A stretch of DNA of 64,000 bases from Erysipelotrichales bacterium (lineage in GTDB: Bacteria > Bacillota_I > Bacilli_A > Erysipelotrichales > Erysipelotrichaceae), in the NCBI GenBank assembly GCA_910576345.1, contig CAJTIT010000010.1:25023-89022 (forward strand), written 5' to 3'. A program made the translations under genes and the position numbers. The notes beneath the pieces were generated by a model. That model worked only from the letters and a program-made list of their open reading frames with translations. It was not told where the DNA came from and did not search any database. Within the stretch, counting starts at the first letter, position 1, and every line of letters begins with the position of its first letter. Shown piece by piece: positions 55,758 to 64,000 of the stretch.

Positions 55758-58202
55758 ATGCGAATGAAAAAACAAATTTTTTTCAGTATGGTTGCATATA
55801 TAATCGTGTCAATGACAGGTGTTGCGATGGCAAATACAATAAATGCACGGGATGAATCGTTAAGGGATTTGAATACTTTTCTGACAGTTTCAGATACTGG
55901 AGAAGTAGAATATGTTGAAACAGATAGACCTGCTTTACCAAAAACAAGAGCATCCAGCGCATATGCGGTCGTCAACTTCAATACGACCAGTACAGCAAGA
56001 GTCGTTGAATACAATGAGGATCAAACTGACAGAAGAGGTTATATCAATAGTGCAAGCGGCACCGATGCAGCTTTTTTAGGTACGAATGCGGATGGCTCCA
56101 AAGTGAAATTTTTGCAGGCAGGCGTTATTGGTTGGGTAAATGCGTCAGAGGTAGAGATCATTTCTTATCGTGATGAAATCAGTGTATCGTCTTACCTTGT
56201 GGATGCATCAGGAAAACTGCATCATTATATTACAACTGATTTTGTGAATTGGAAGAAACCTGGGATTTTAATCGGGAATGCACCTTCTTATTTGAAAAAG
56301 GGTGTTGGATATTATAGTTATGATGGTCACTATTTCTATACAACATTTCAAAGTATGATCGACGATTATAAAAGTAATACCAGAAGTCATGCGGTTAATG
56401 CCCATCAGCCTTATTATAGTTATTTTCAATACTTACCGCATCGTACCAAATCAAATTTTACGGCCCTTCAGATTAATCAGTATTTGAATGCTAAGACATC
56501 TTCAGATTCTGTTTTGAGAAATGAAGGAAACAGCTATTTTCAATACCAAAATCTATATGGTGTGAATGCGAATTCTGTTTTAGGCGTTTCTATTAATGAA
56601 TCCGGTTGGGGAATGAGTAAATTTGCCCAAACAAGAAATAATATTTTTGGTCACAAAGCGTATGATTCAAATGTAAATGAAGCGGCTACATATCCTTCAA
56701 TTAATGCTAGCATTAAAGAACATGCCCTTGTTTATTTATCAAATGGATATTTATATTCTGGCGATTGGCGTTATAATGGTGCTCATTTAGGCGATAAGGT
56801 AAGTGGTTTGAATGTTCAATATGCGTCTGATCCATATTGGGGAGAGAAAGCAGCTGCACAGGCGTATGCACTTGAGGCATATTATGGTAATAAGAATATT
56901 GATTATGGATATTACACGATTGGTATCAAAACAAAGCAAGAGAGTGTGAATATTTATAAAGAGCCATCCTTATCAAGTACAGTTTTGTATTCTACAAAAG
57001 CTGTAAAAGATTATCCGTTTGTTATATTGGCTGAATATACAGGATCTAGTGTAAACGGAAGCACAAAATGGTATAAAGTACAGAGTGATCCAACTTTGAA
57101 TGCGAGTCGAACTGCCGCAGTGAAAGAAGACGGAACATATGATTTCACAAAAGATTATGGTTTTATACCTGCTTCTTACGTACAAGTGGTTAATCAAGGA
57201 AAATATGTAGAAGCTCCAAAATCACTTGCATTTCGTGGTCAGATGATAAGTGTGAAGGCAGGAGAGAGAAGCAAAAGCTCTATACTATATACGCCGTCAA
57301 ATTTAAAAAATGTGAAAATTTCATATCACACTGGCAATAGTAAAATAGCCATCGTGGATGAAAATGGCGTTGTCAGCGGCAAGAGTGTCGGCAATACGTA
57401 TCTGTATGCGGAAACAGAAAACGGTGTAACAGCAAGAATAGCAGTGAAAGTATTGCCTGCGGATATTGAGAAAATGTATTTCAGTGCCAGCAAGGTAACG
57501 ACTGTTGTAGGGCAAACACTTTCCAATCCGCTTCAAATTTATCCAATGGAAGCAGAAGGGAACGCTATCGTATATACTAGTAGCAATTCAAACGTTGTCA
57601 CAGTCAACAAGGATAAAACATTGAGCACAAAGGGTATAGGAACAGCGACCATTACAGCGAAAAGTGCCGATGGTAAAATTGCAAGAACAACGATTATCGT
57701 AAATTCATTAGCTACAGTTCAAGTGAAATTCCCTATCCTTATTAAAGAAATGAATATTGGTCAAATTCGGCAAGTAAGCGCGAATACGATACCAGCGAAT
57801 GTAAATATGAAAATATCATATCGTACAGGAAATCGAAGTATTGCTAGGGTAGATGAGCAAGGTAATGTGTCAGCAGTCGGGGTTGGAAATACCTATCTTT
57901 ACGCAATCTTAGAGAATGGAAAAGAAACTCGTATTCCTATAAAGGTAAACGCGATAGAGCCAATTAAGATTACATTTCAGGAAAGTGTAATTCGTATGAA
58001 TAAACATGATACATATGCCAGCACTTTGGTTTTATATCCAGCGTATGCATCAAAAGATAAAATTACTTATCGAACTGGCAACATATCCGTTGCCAGCGTC
58101 GATCAAAATGGCATCGTATATGCGCATCAAAAGGGCAATACCTATTTATATGCGACTTCTGAAAACGGAGTTACAACAAGAATTGCGATTGATGTGAAAT
58201 GA
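55758..58202 (+). CDS. Secreted glucosaminidase with Big-like repeats
   Basis: 814 residues with a signal peptide (RMKKQIFFSMVAYIIVSMTGVAMA). A propeptide-like region is followed by a glucosaminidase (GH73-type) domain at about 230-380: VLGVSINESGWGMSKFAQ with the catalytic glutamate and RNNIFGHKAYD. An SH3-like segment (SVNIYKEPSLSSTVLYSTKA) follows, then Big_2-like modules to the end. Each module has SYxTGNxxIAxVD, then GNTYLYA and ENGxxTRIA. The enzyme cuts the glycan strands of peptidoglycan. First gene of a three-gene unit; AGAGGAGAG in front. Confidence 0.9.
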   Translation: MRMKKQIFFSMVAYIIVSMTGVAMANTINARDESLRDLNTFLTVSDTGEVEYVETDRPALPKTRASSAYAVVNFNTTSTARVVEYNEDQTDRRGYINSASGTDAAFLGTNADGSKVKFLQAGVIGWVNASEVEIISYRDEISVSSYLVDASGKLHHYITTDFVNWKKPGILIGNAPSYLKKGVGYYSYDGHYFYTTFQSMIDDYKSNTRSHAVNAHQPYYSYFQYLPHRTKSNFTALQINQYLNAKTSSDSVLRNEGNSYFQYQNLYGVNANSVLGVSINESGWGMSKFAQTRNNIFGHKAYDSNVNEAATYPSINASIKEHALVYLSNGYLYSGDWRYNGAHLGDKVSGLNVQYASDPYWGEKAAAQAYALEAYYGNKNIDYGYYTIGIKTKQESVNIYKEPSLSSTVLYSTKAVKDYPFVILAEYTGSSVNGSTKWYKVQSDPTLNASRTAAVKEDGTYDFTKDYGFIPASYVQVVNQGKYVEAPKSLAFRGQMISVKAGERSKSSILYTPSNLKNVKISYHTGNSKIAIVDENGVVSGKSVGNTYLYAETENGVTARIAVKVLPADIEKMYFSASKVTTVVGQTLSNPLQIYPMEAEGNAIVYTSSNSNVVTVNKDKTLSTKGIGTATITAKSADGKIARTTIIVNSLATVQVKFPILIKEMNIGQIRQVSANTIPANVNMKISYRTGNRSIARVDEQGNVSAVGVGNTYLYAILENGKETRIPIKVNAIEPIKITFQESVIRMNKHDTYASTLVLYPAYASKDKITYRTGNISVASVDQNGIVYAHQKGNTYLYATSENGVTTRIAIDVK

Positions 58203-58213
58203 GGAGAATACAG

Positions 58214-60214
58214 ATGAAGAAAGTAACCATTTTATGTATGATCAGCATGCTTTTCTTGGTATCATTGATACCAGTCATGGCTAATGAAGAAATGCAATAC
58301 AATGGATTTAATGATATAGAAGATGGAAAATCACGTGAAGTATATGGGAATCTGTACCGCAATGCAATCTATCGCATTATGAATGATCAAGGTGGCGTAT
58401 ATACAGCGACTGCGCGACAGGGAAATTATTTCTATATCAATGGGAAATGGGAGAATTGTGCAGGACAAACGATTCGTGAATTAATCAATGTAAAAGGGCA
58501 GACACTGAAATTAGCCAAAAAGACAACCTTATTTCAAGAGCCTTTTACAGAAGGATACTTTGAAATTGGTTCTGTACCTGCTGGTACTTATCCAATTGAA
58601 GCGCAATCATTGGATTTGTATAAAATCACGATAGGAAATAAAAAAGGATGGATTCAAGCGGATCCTGGATGTTCTATGATTGTTGATACTAATAAAACAT
58701 TAGGAAAAAGCTCTATTGAAGGTATCCCTGTTCATGAATTAATCGCACCGATTGGAGATTCCATTCGTCCCGGTATCGGAATGAAACCGCAATATATCAC
58801 CATACATAATACTGCCAATACCGGAGCTGGTGCTAATGCAAAAAGTCATGCATATTATTTGTATAATGGCGAAAGCCGAAAGGACTATACTTCTTGGCAT
58901 TTTACAGTAGACAATAAAGAAATATGGCAAAGTTTACCGATGAATGAATCCGGATATCATGCAGGCGATGGATTTGGAATGGGGAATACGGCCACGATCG
59001 CGATTGAAATTTGTGAAAACGCAGATGGCAATTATCGACAGGCCGAAGAAAATGCGGCAGTGCTGACTGCTTATCTATTATCTGCAAATGATTTGCCGGC
59101 AGATGCGGTTCGTTATCATCGTGATTGGTCAGGGAAGCATTGTCCACATAATATGTTTGATGGAACCAAAAATTCTATGGGTCAGAGTGCTTTTCAAAAA
59201 CGAGTGAAAGAAGTATATGATTCCATTCATTTTGCCAAAACTATATCATTTCAAAGCAAATACTATTCTGTGAAAGTGAATGAGACCGTATCGACAAAAT
59301 TAACTGGTAATCCTTCTTCGGCGAAATTAGGTGATATTTCATACCAAATAGGAAATGAAGCAATTGCTAGTGTGGATGCCAACGGCAAGGTTCAAGGTAA
59401 AGCAGTTGGAAATACATATCTGTATGCCAAAAGCGAAAAAGGCGCAAACACAAGAATTGCTATAAAGGTAGAACCGGCAAATGTTGAAAAAATGTATTTT
59501 AGTGCAAGTAATGTTACAACAGTGGTGGGACAGACATTTACCAATGCTTTACAGATTTATCCTAAGGAAGCACAGGGACGTTCTATTGTTTATAGCAATT
59601 CTAATGCAAATGTTATAAAAATTAATGATGATCAAACCTTTTCTGCTATTGGTTTTGGTACAGCTGTTATCTCAGCTAGAACGTCAGATGGAAAGCTTGC
59701 CAGAACGACAATTCTCGTTAAACCAGCATCATATGCGAGCGTTTATTTTCCAATTTTGATAAAAGAAATGAATATCGGACAGATCAGGAATGTTTCAGCA
59801 AATACAACTCCTGCTGGCATGAATATCACTTATCGTACCGGAAATCGAAATATTGCAAGAGTGGATGCCAAAGGAAATGTATCTGCAGTGGGAGTAGGAA
59901 ATACATATTTGTATGCATTATTGGAAAATGGCAAAGAGTCTAAGATTCCAATTAAAGTAAATGCGATTGAGCCTAGCAAGATATCGTTTGATGAAAATGT
60001 GATTCGGATACATAAGGATGATATTTATGCTAGCAAATTGATTTTGTATCCGACGTATGCGACAAAGGATAAAATATCTTATCGAACCGGTAATTCATCA
60101 ATTGCCAGCGTAGATAAAGATGGCATCGTATATGCGTATCAAAAAGGTAATACCTATTTATATGCAACTTCGGAAAATGGAGTTACGACAAGAATCGCAG
60201 TCGATATTAAATAA
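58214..60214 (+). CDS. Secreted N-acetylmuramoyl-L-alanine amidase with Big-like repeats
   Basis: 666 residues from ATG 58214 (GAGGAG in front). Signal peptide MKKVTILCMISMLFLVSLIPVMA (in part). An SH3-like region is followed by an Amidase_2 domain at about 180-320: ITIHNTANT (zinc histidine), SWHFTVDNKEIWQ, AIEICEN, YHRDWSGKHCPH with the other zinc ligands. The C-terminal half repeats the Big-like modules of the preceding protein almost word for word (FPILIKEMNIGQIR, GVGNTYLYA). It removes stem peptides from peptidoglycan. Separated by 11 bases from the glucosaminidase gene. Confidence 0.92.
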   Translation: MKKVTILCMISMLFLVSLIPVMANEEMQYNGFNDIEDGKSREVYGNLYRNAIYRIMNDQGGVYTATARQGNYFYINGKWENCAGQTIRELINVKGQTLKLAKKTTLFQEPFTEGYFEIGSVPAGTYPIEAQSLDLYKITIGNKKGWIQADPGCSMIVDTNKTLGKSSIEGIPVHELIAPIGDSIRPGIGMKPQYITIHNTANTGAGANAKSHAYYLYNGESRKDYTSWHFTVDNKEIWQSLPMNESGYHAGDGFGMGNTATIAIEICENADGNYRQAEENAAVLTAYLLSANDLPADAVRYHRDWSGKHCPHNMFDGTKNSMGQSAFQKRVKEVYDSIHFAKTISFQSKYYSVKVNETVSTKLTGNPSSAKLGDISYQIGNEAIASVDANGKVQGKAVGNTYLYAKSEKGANTRIAIKVEPANVEKMYFSASNVTTVVGQTFTNALQIYPKEAQGRSIVYSNSNANVIKINDDQTFSAIGFGTAVISARTSDGKLARTTILVKPASYASVYFPILIKEMNIGQIRNVSANTTPAGMNITYRTGNRNIARVDAKGNVSAVGVGNTYLYALLENGKESKIPIKVNAIEPSKISFDENVIRIHKDDIYASKLILYPTYATKDKISYRTGNSSIASVDKDGIVYAYQKGNTYLYATSENGVTTRIAVDIK

Positions 60215-60231
60215 TAAGGAGGAATTTATCT

Positions 60232-62124
60232 ATGAAAACTGCATGGAAAAGAATTTTGTTTCTAGCTTTATGTGGAATGCTGAGTTTATCTGCAGCACAA
60301 ATTAATACAAGAGCAATGGAAACAGAAACACAAGGGTCACAGCCAGCGCAAAGAGAAAATCAAGTATTATCCAACCATTCAACACTGAATTACAGTCAAC
60401 AGGACATTGCGAATGCCTATAAGAATTCGCTGAAAACTTTTGATTATCTTCAGTCTATTTATAGCAGTGCGCCTTCTGCACAATCACCTTATAAAGCGGG
60501 AGCTCTAAAGGATGGTGTGAAAAAAGACACACTCAATCAATTAAATTATTTACGTTGGCTTGCAGGTTTAAATTCAGTGACGATTCAAGATCAGTATATG
60601 GAGCGATCTCAAAAAGGCGCTGTATTACTAAAGGCAACTGATACACTAACGCATTACCCAACAAAACCTTCTGATATGAGTGATGAGTTTTTCAAAGAAG
60701 GGGAAGCAGCGGTAGGCGCTGGATATGGTTATTCAGGCAATGTAGCTTATGGATATAGGACAATGGCGGATGCAATACAAGGTTACGCCGACGATGATTA
60801 TAATGTTAATGCTGGTGTCGGACATCGATTGAGCATGCTTGATCCAAATGCATATGGTGTTAGTTTTGGATTTATGGCGCCTTATAATGCAGTATCCATT
60901 TACACAAGCAGCAAGGGAAGCTATTCGGATGCTTTTTATGCGTGGCCATCTGCTGGATACTTTCCCATTGAAAATCTTTCTGTTGATGCTCCTTGGAGTA
61001 TTCAATTGATGTCGCCTTATCAATTTGGTAAGTATTCCGTTGTTCTTACATACAAAGGCAACAATTACAATGCTCTGAATTATGTGTATCATGACTATTA
61101 TAATGCTTTGTCATTTGCATTACCTGATACATTGAAAAATGCGTTGATAGATGGTGATTCATATAAATCAGGAGAGTTAGTAACAGTCAGTGTATACAAT
61201 GTATCAAATGGATCTGATCAATCATTAATTATTCAGTATCCAGTAAACTTTATGTCTGCGAAAAATCCAGTAACTGTGAATACCAATCCGCCAGAAATGA
61301 CAACGAATATAAAGGCACAATCCGTTGGAACGACTTCTGTAAAATTAACTTGGAATCGTTCGACTGATGCGGATGGATATTTGATTTATCGTCAAAACAG
61401 TGATCAGAAATATGGTTATCGTGGTATGGTAAGAGGTCGTGATACGACATCTTATACAGATACAACTGCAAAAACGGATGATTTTAACTATTATTGGGTG
61501 TTCCCATATAAAGAGGTCAATGGTAAGAAAATTGTTGGTGGTTTTGAAAAATATACATATTCAAAACCAGTTCCAGCTTCAGCGAAAAATGTAAGAGCTG
61601 TCGCAAATGGCGCCAGTGTGAGATTAACATGGAGTAAAGTTGATAATGTAGACGGATATATTATCTATCGTCAATTACCAAACGAAACAAAAATGAGTTA
61701 TCTTTATAGAGTGACCGGTACTGGCTTTATTGATACAACAGCACAGTTAAATGATTTCAATTTTTATCGGATTTATCCATATAAGAATGTTAATGGAAAG
61801 AATGTGATTGGTCTATCTGAAAAACATGTTTATGCAAAACCAACGCTGACAAATGTAACAAATTTAAAAGCGGTCGGACAAACATATCGACGTATTCAAT
61901 TAAGTTGGAATGCGCATGCGGGAGTAGATGGTTATATTGTCTATCGTCAAGATCCAAATACGAATACTTTTACTTATCGGTTAATGACCACTTCCACTGG
62001 ATTTATTGATACAGTAAGTAAAGCAAATGAATACTATTATTATAGAGTGTACCCATACAAAATGGTAAAGGGAAAAATGATTACGGGTACATCTGTGAAT
62101 TATGTTTATGCAAAATCAAAATAG
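60232..62124 (+). CDS. Secreted CAP-domain protein with three Fn3-like repeats
   Basis: 630 residues with a signal peptide (WKRILFLALCGMLSLSAAQINTRA). Residues about 90-240 form a CAP/SCP-like domain: TLNQLNYLRWLAGL, AVLLKATDTLTHYP, GHRLSMLDPNAYGVSFG. Three Fn3-like modules follow (about 360-630), each with VRLTW-type strand, DGYIIYRQ, a FIDTTA turn and YRIYPYK. CAP proteins of Firmicutes are secreted with little-known roles. AAGGAGGAA lies before ATG 60232. Third gene of the unit. Confidence 0.88.
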   Translation: MKTAWKRILFLALCGMLSLSAAQINTRAMETETQGSQPAQRENQVLSNHSTLNYSQQDIANAYKNSLKTFDYLQSIYSSAPSAQSPYKAGALKDGVKKDTLNQLNYLRWLAGLNSVTIQDQYMERSQKGAVLLKATDTLTHYPTKPSDMSDEFFKEGEAAVGAGYGYSGNVAYGYRTMADAIQGYADDDYNVNAGVGHRLSMLDPNAYGVSFGFMAPYNAVSIYTSSKGSYSDAFYAWPSAGYFPIENLSVDAPWSIQLMSPYQFGKYSVVLTYKGNNYNALNYVYHDYYNALSFALPDTLKNALIDGDSYKSGELVTVSVYNVSNGSDQSLIIQYPVNFMSAKNPVTVNTNPPEMTTNIKAQSVGTTSVKLTWNRSTDADGYLIYRQNSDQKYGYRGMVRGRDTTSYTDTTAKTDDFNYYWVFPYKEVNGKKIVGGFEKYTYSKPVPASAKNVRAVANGASVRLTWSKVDNVDGYIIYRQLPNETKMSYLYRVTGTGFIDTTAQLNDFNFYRIYPYKNVNGKNVIGLSEKHVYAKPTLTNVTNLKAVGQTYRRIQLSWNAHAGVDGYIVYRQDPNTNTFTYRLMTTSTGFIDTVSKANEYYYYRVYPYKMVKGKMITGTSVNYVYAKSK

Positions 62125-62241
62125 AGGATAGAATTTAGGGATAATTAGAGAGGCAACATATGAGGAATATGTTCTATGTTTATTATCATTACATTCACAT
62201 GTCAAGCCAAAATGAAAATGTCCTAAAAAAAGTTAAACATT

Positions 62242-62268
62242 AGCACCAAGATTACGGTGCTTTTGTTT
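62242..62268 (+). terminator. Terminator-like hairpin at the left IS border
   Basis: AGCACC and GGTGCT around 8 bases, followed by TTTTGTTT. It could end the wall-protein unit or protect the IS from read-through. Confidence 0.6.
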
Positions 62269-62367
62269 AGCAAGATAAGCTTGAAAAGAAGCATGTTTCC
62301 AAGGATGTGACATAGGAGAAATATAAGGCTTCTTATGGTTGATTACAACTTTCTCTGTATCAAAATC

Positions 62368-63583
62368 TTAAGAGATCGCCTCACGTACAGTAATTTCTTC
62401 TAAAGCGAATAATTGATCGAGGATGTTGGCATAGAGACTCCCATCAAAGGATTCAAACACCATAACAGTCATACCCTTTTTCAAAAATGCTTTGGTACCA
62501 GAACGAGTAACAGGGATAAAATATTTGTTTTTATAACGAATACAATGCCCTGCATCAAGTTTTCTGGTACTTAATACTGCCAGTGTATGATTTATTTTTT
62601 CCCTAGACGGTTGATTTTCAAACACTGATTTAGTATGATTAAGTGGTAGAGAGAACAAGGCATTAAATTCTTTTACGTAAGAGACCAAGAATTGATTTGC
62701 ACTCTCTATGTCTGTGATCCCTGCAAGTCTCAGTTCAATCACGAGTCGTAACTGTACATTCCAGTTCGATGCCAAGCTGATGGCAAGCATAAGAGAACTG
62801 AGTGAACGTATCTTCTTCATCGGAGGATGCGTTTTTTCTTTTGTACTCAAACACAGTGTGGCGATCAGTAAGGAACTTGGCAGGAATACCATAAGAAGAG
62901 AGGATCTGATTGGTGATCTGATAGTAAGCATTCAGAGTTTCCTGAGTATCAAAGTAAGCACCTAGGATACTACCGGTAGCATCGTCGATAGCTAAATGAA
63001 GGCGCGTGATCGTATTGCCAAACCAAAGATGAGGAGAAGCATCCAGTTGAACAAGTTCACCTTTATAGGCGCATCTGGGACGCCTAGGATGAGCATCACG
63101 ACGATCAAGCAGTTCCAGTTTGTCTTCAATGGAAACAAGCTCTTTCTTGGATTTCGCAGTTTTCTTACGTTTTCTTAGCTCAGCATTGAGAGCATTTACA
63201 GTTTTCCGTCTAGCCTTAGGGGAAAGGATGTCCCGTTCACGGAGCCAGGAGTTGATGGTAGTATCGCTGACATGTATATCTTCATGTTTGGCAAGTAATT
63301 GAGAGAAATGGAGCAGATTGGCACCGGCATATTTAGTGAGATAAAGATCAATGACATGATTCTTGAGAACAACAGGGATCGTAGAAGCAGGCTTTCTGTT
63401 TCTGTTCTTATGGACAAAGCCTTGCTTACCTTCTGATTTGTATTTAAAGATCAACCTGTTAACAGTACGTAAAGAACAATTCAATTTGATAGCGGCATTC
63501 TTTTTATTACCATTAGAGTCTACAAGTTTTTTAATAACGTCATATTTAAATTGTTCATTCATTCTAAGATTCACCTTTCTCAT
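62368..63583 (-). pseudogene. DDE transposase, frameshifted with internal deletion
   Basis: The start is ATG 63583, behind GTGAGG; a GTG at 63595 overlaps that site. The N-terminal part has a helix-turn-helix (KKNAAIKLNCSLRTVNRLI) and the catalytic core, VQLDASPHLWFG and LTDRHTVFE. It ends at 62735 in LECTVTTRD. The other frame continues with RLVIELRLAGITDIESANQFL to 62368. In relatives an E-A-K-G-R-x-E-R segment with the third catalytic acid lies between LECT and the RL-IELR block; here it is missing, so a deletion both shifts the frame and removes a catalytic residue. Minus strand, opposite to its neighbours. Confidence 0.85.
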
Positions 63584-63724
63584 AAATTTCCTCACTTTCT
63601 AATGAGGTTATATTTTATTCTGTTTTTAAGACAAAATCAATTTCTATATATTAAGACATTATCATTTTCGAATTATAGTAAATACGGGTGTACTATATTT
63701 TAAACTACCTTTCTTGATGATTTA

Positions 63725-63733
63725 TGATATAAT
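63725..63733 (+). promoter_or_regulatory. Extended -10 promoter element
   Basis: TGATATAAT, 55 bases before ATG 63788; no good -35. A TCTCA/TGAGA hairpin (63746-63766) lies in the presumed leader. Confidence 0.5.
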
Positions 63734-63787
63734 ATATAAGAAAAGTCTCAAGTTTAGATACTGAGATTTCATAAAGGAGAGGATTAG

Positions 63788-64000
63788 ATGAAAAAATTAC
63801 TTGTTGCTTTATTTGCCGCCATCTGTTCTTTTGGTCTCATTGTACCATTACAGACAAGTGTTACAAAAGCTTTTACAGAAGTTGCCGATGTGAAAAAAAC
63901 AACCGTAACCAATGTAAAAGCAGTTTCCGTAGGAACTACATCCATTCGATTAACCTGGGATGGAACGGATGGAGTAGATGGCTATTTGATTTATCGCCAA
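63788..64000 (+). CDS. Secreted Fn3-repeat protein, cut by the right edge
   Basis: 71 codons to the window end, frame open. AAAGGAGAGG precedes ATG 63788. The signal peptide KKLLVALFAAICSFGLIVPL is followed by an Fn3-like module: VTNVKAVSVGTTSIRLTW, then GVDGYLIYRQ, almost the same as the first Fn3 module of the CAP protein at 60232. It is probably another secreted member of the same wall-protein group, now separated by the IS element. Confidence 0.8.
   Translation, partial: MKKLLVALFAAICSFGLIVPLQTSVTKAFTEVADVKKTTVTNVKAVSVGTTSIRLTWDGTDGVDGYLIYRQ

Larger units (their letters stand above)
62209..63669 (-). mobile_element. Inactive IS element (ISNCY/IS1202-like)
   Basis: About 1.46 kb. The outer ends are imperfect inverted repeats: AAAATGAAAATGTCCTAAAAA from 62209, and on the opposite strand AAAATGATAATGTCTTAAT from about 63668. 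A single broken transposase fills the interior. The exact outer base and any target duplication are not determined. Confidence 0.6.

Noticed and set aside
1..64000. tRNA, rRNA and riboswitch genes
   Set aside because: I looked for cloverleaf-like segments and known leader motifs in the gaps and saw none convincing; a covariance-model scan would be decisive.

Overview
The window looks like a chromosomal segment of a low-GC Gram-positive bacterium (Firmicutes). Supporting features are strong GGAGG-type ribosome sites, lipobox lipoproteins used as immunity proteins, a DarA/PstA-type c-di-AMP receptor, a YtaF-like membrane protein, and a LicD/rhamnose/ABC-exporter wall-glycan locus. The overall style resembles Erysipelotrichaceae (Solobacterium/Bulleidia-like). 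That placement is an inference from gene style, not from a database match.

Region 1 (1-23140) is the striking part. A large RHS/YD-repeat gene, cut by the left edge, ends in a toxin tip and is followed by its immunity gene (cassette A). Seven more toxin-immunity cassettes (B-H) follow, all in the same orientation. Each carries a differently 5'-truncated piece of the same RHS gene. Every cassette ends in a copy of one 140-165 bp intergenic repeat (eight copies) that opens with a conserved hairpin. The eight tips use only three connector (pretoxin) scaffolds: A/F, B/C/D/H and E/G. The immunity genes are mostly intact with good ribosome sites. The archived toxin pieces mostly lack proper starts or carry frameshifts or stops. 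This looks like one expressed RHS gene plus a silent archive of alternative C-terminal toxins that could be exchanged by homologous recombination.

Region 2 (23141-34010) is a mixed housekeeping stretch: an HNH-domain protein, a basic protein with an RGRP stretch, a YtaF-like protein, gpmI, a GNAT acetyltransferase, an RDD-PHP fusion protein, a histidine phosphatase, the DarA-like receptor, a PH-like protein and thymidine kinase.

Region 3 (34063-55658) is a surface polysaccharide locus. It holds LicD, a Wzx-like flippase, several large membrane proteins, glycosyltransferases, an epimerase, an acyltransferase, a DPM1-like transferase with its DUF2304 partner, all four dTDP-L-rhamnose genes (order rfbA, rfbD, rfbB, rfbC), an ABC-2 exporter whose ATPase has a Wzt-like C-terminal extension, and a methyltransferase with a kinase-like second half resembling WbdD. 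The locus therefore contains parts of both flippase-dependent and ABC-dependent export.

Region 4 (55691-64000) encodes secreted wall-acting proteins: a glucosaminidase and an amidase that share Big-like repeats, then a CAP-domain protein with Fn3-like repeats. An inactivated IS element (transposase with a deletion) and the start of another Fn3-type secreted protein, cut by the right edge, close the window.
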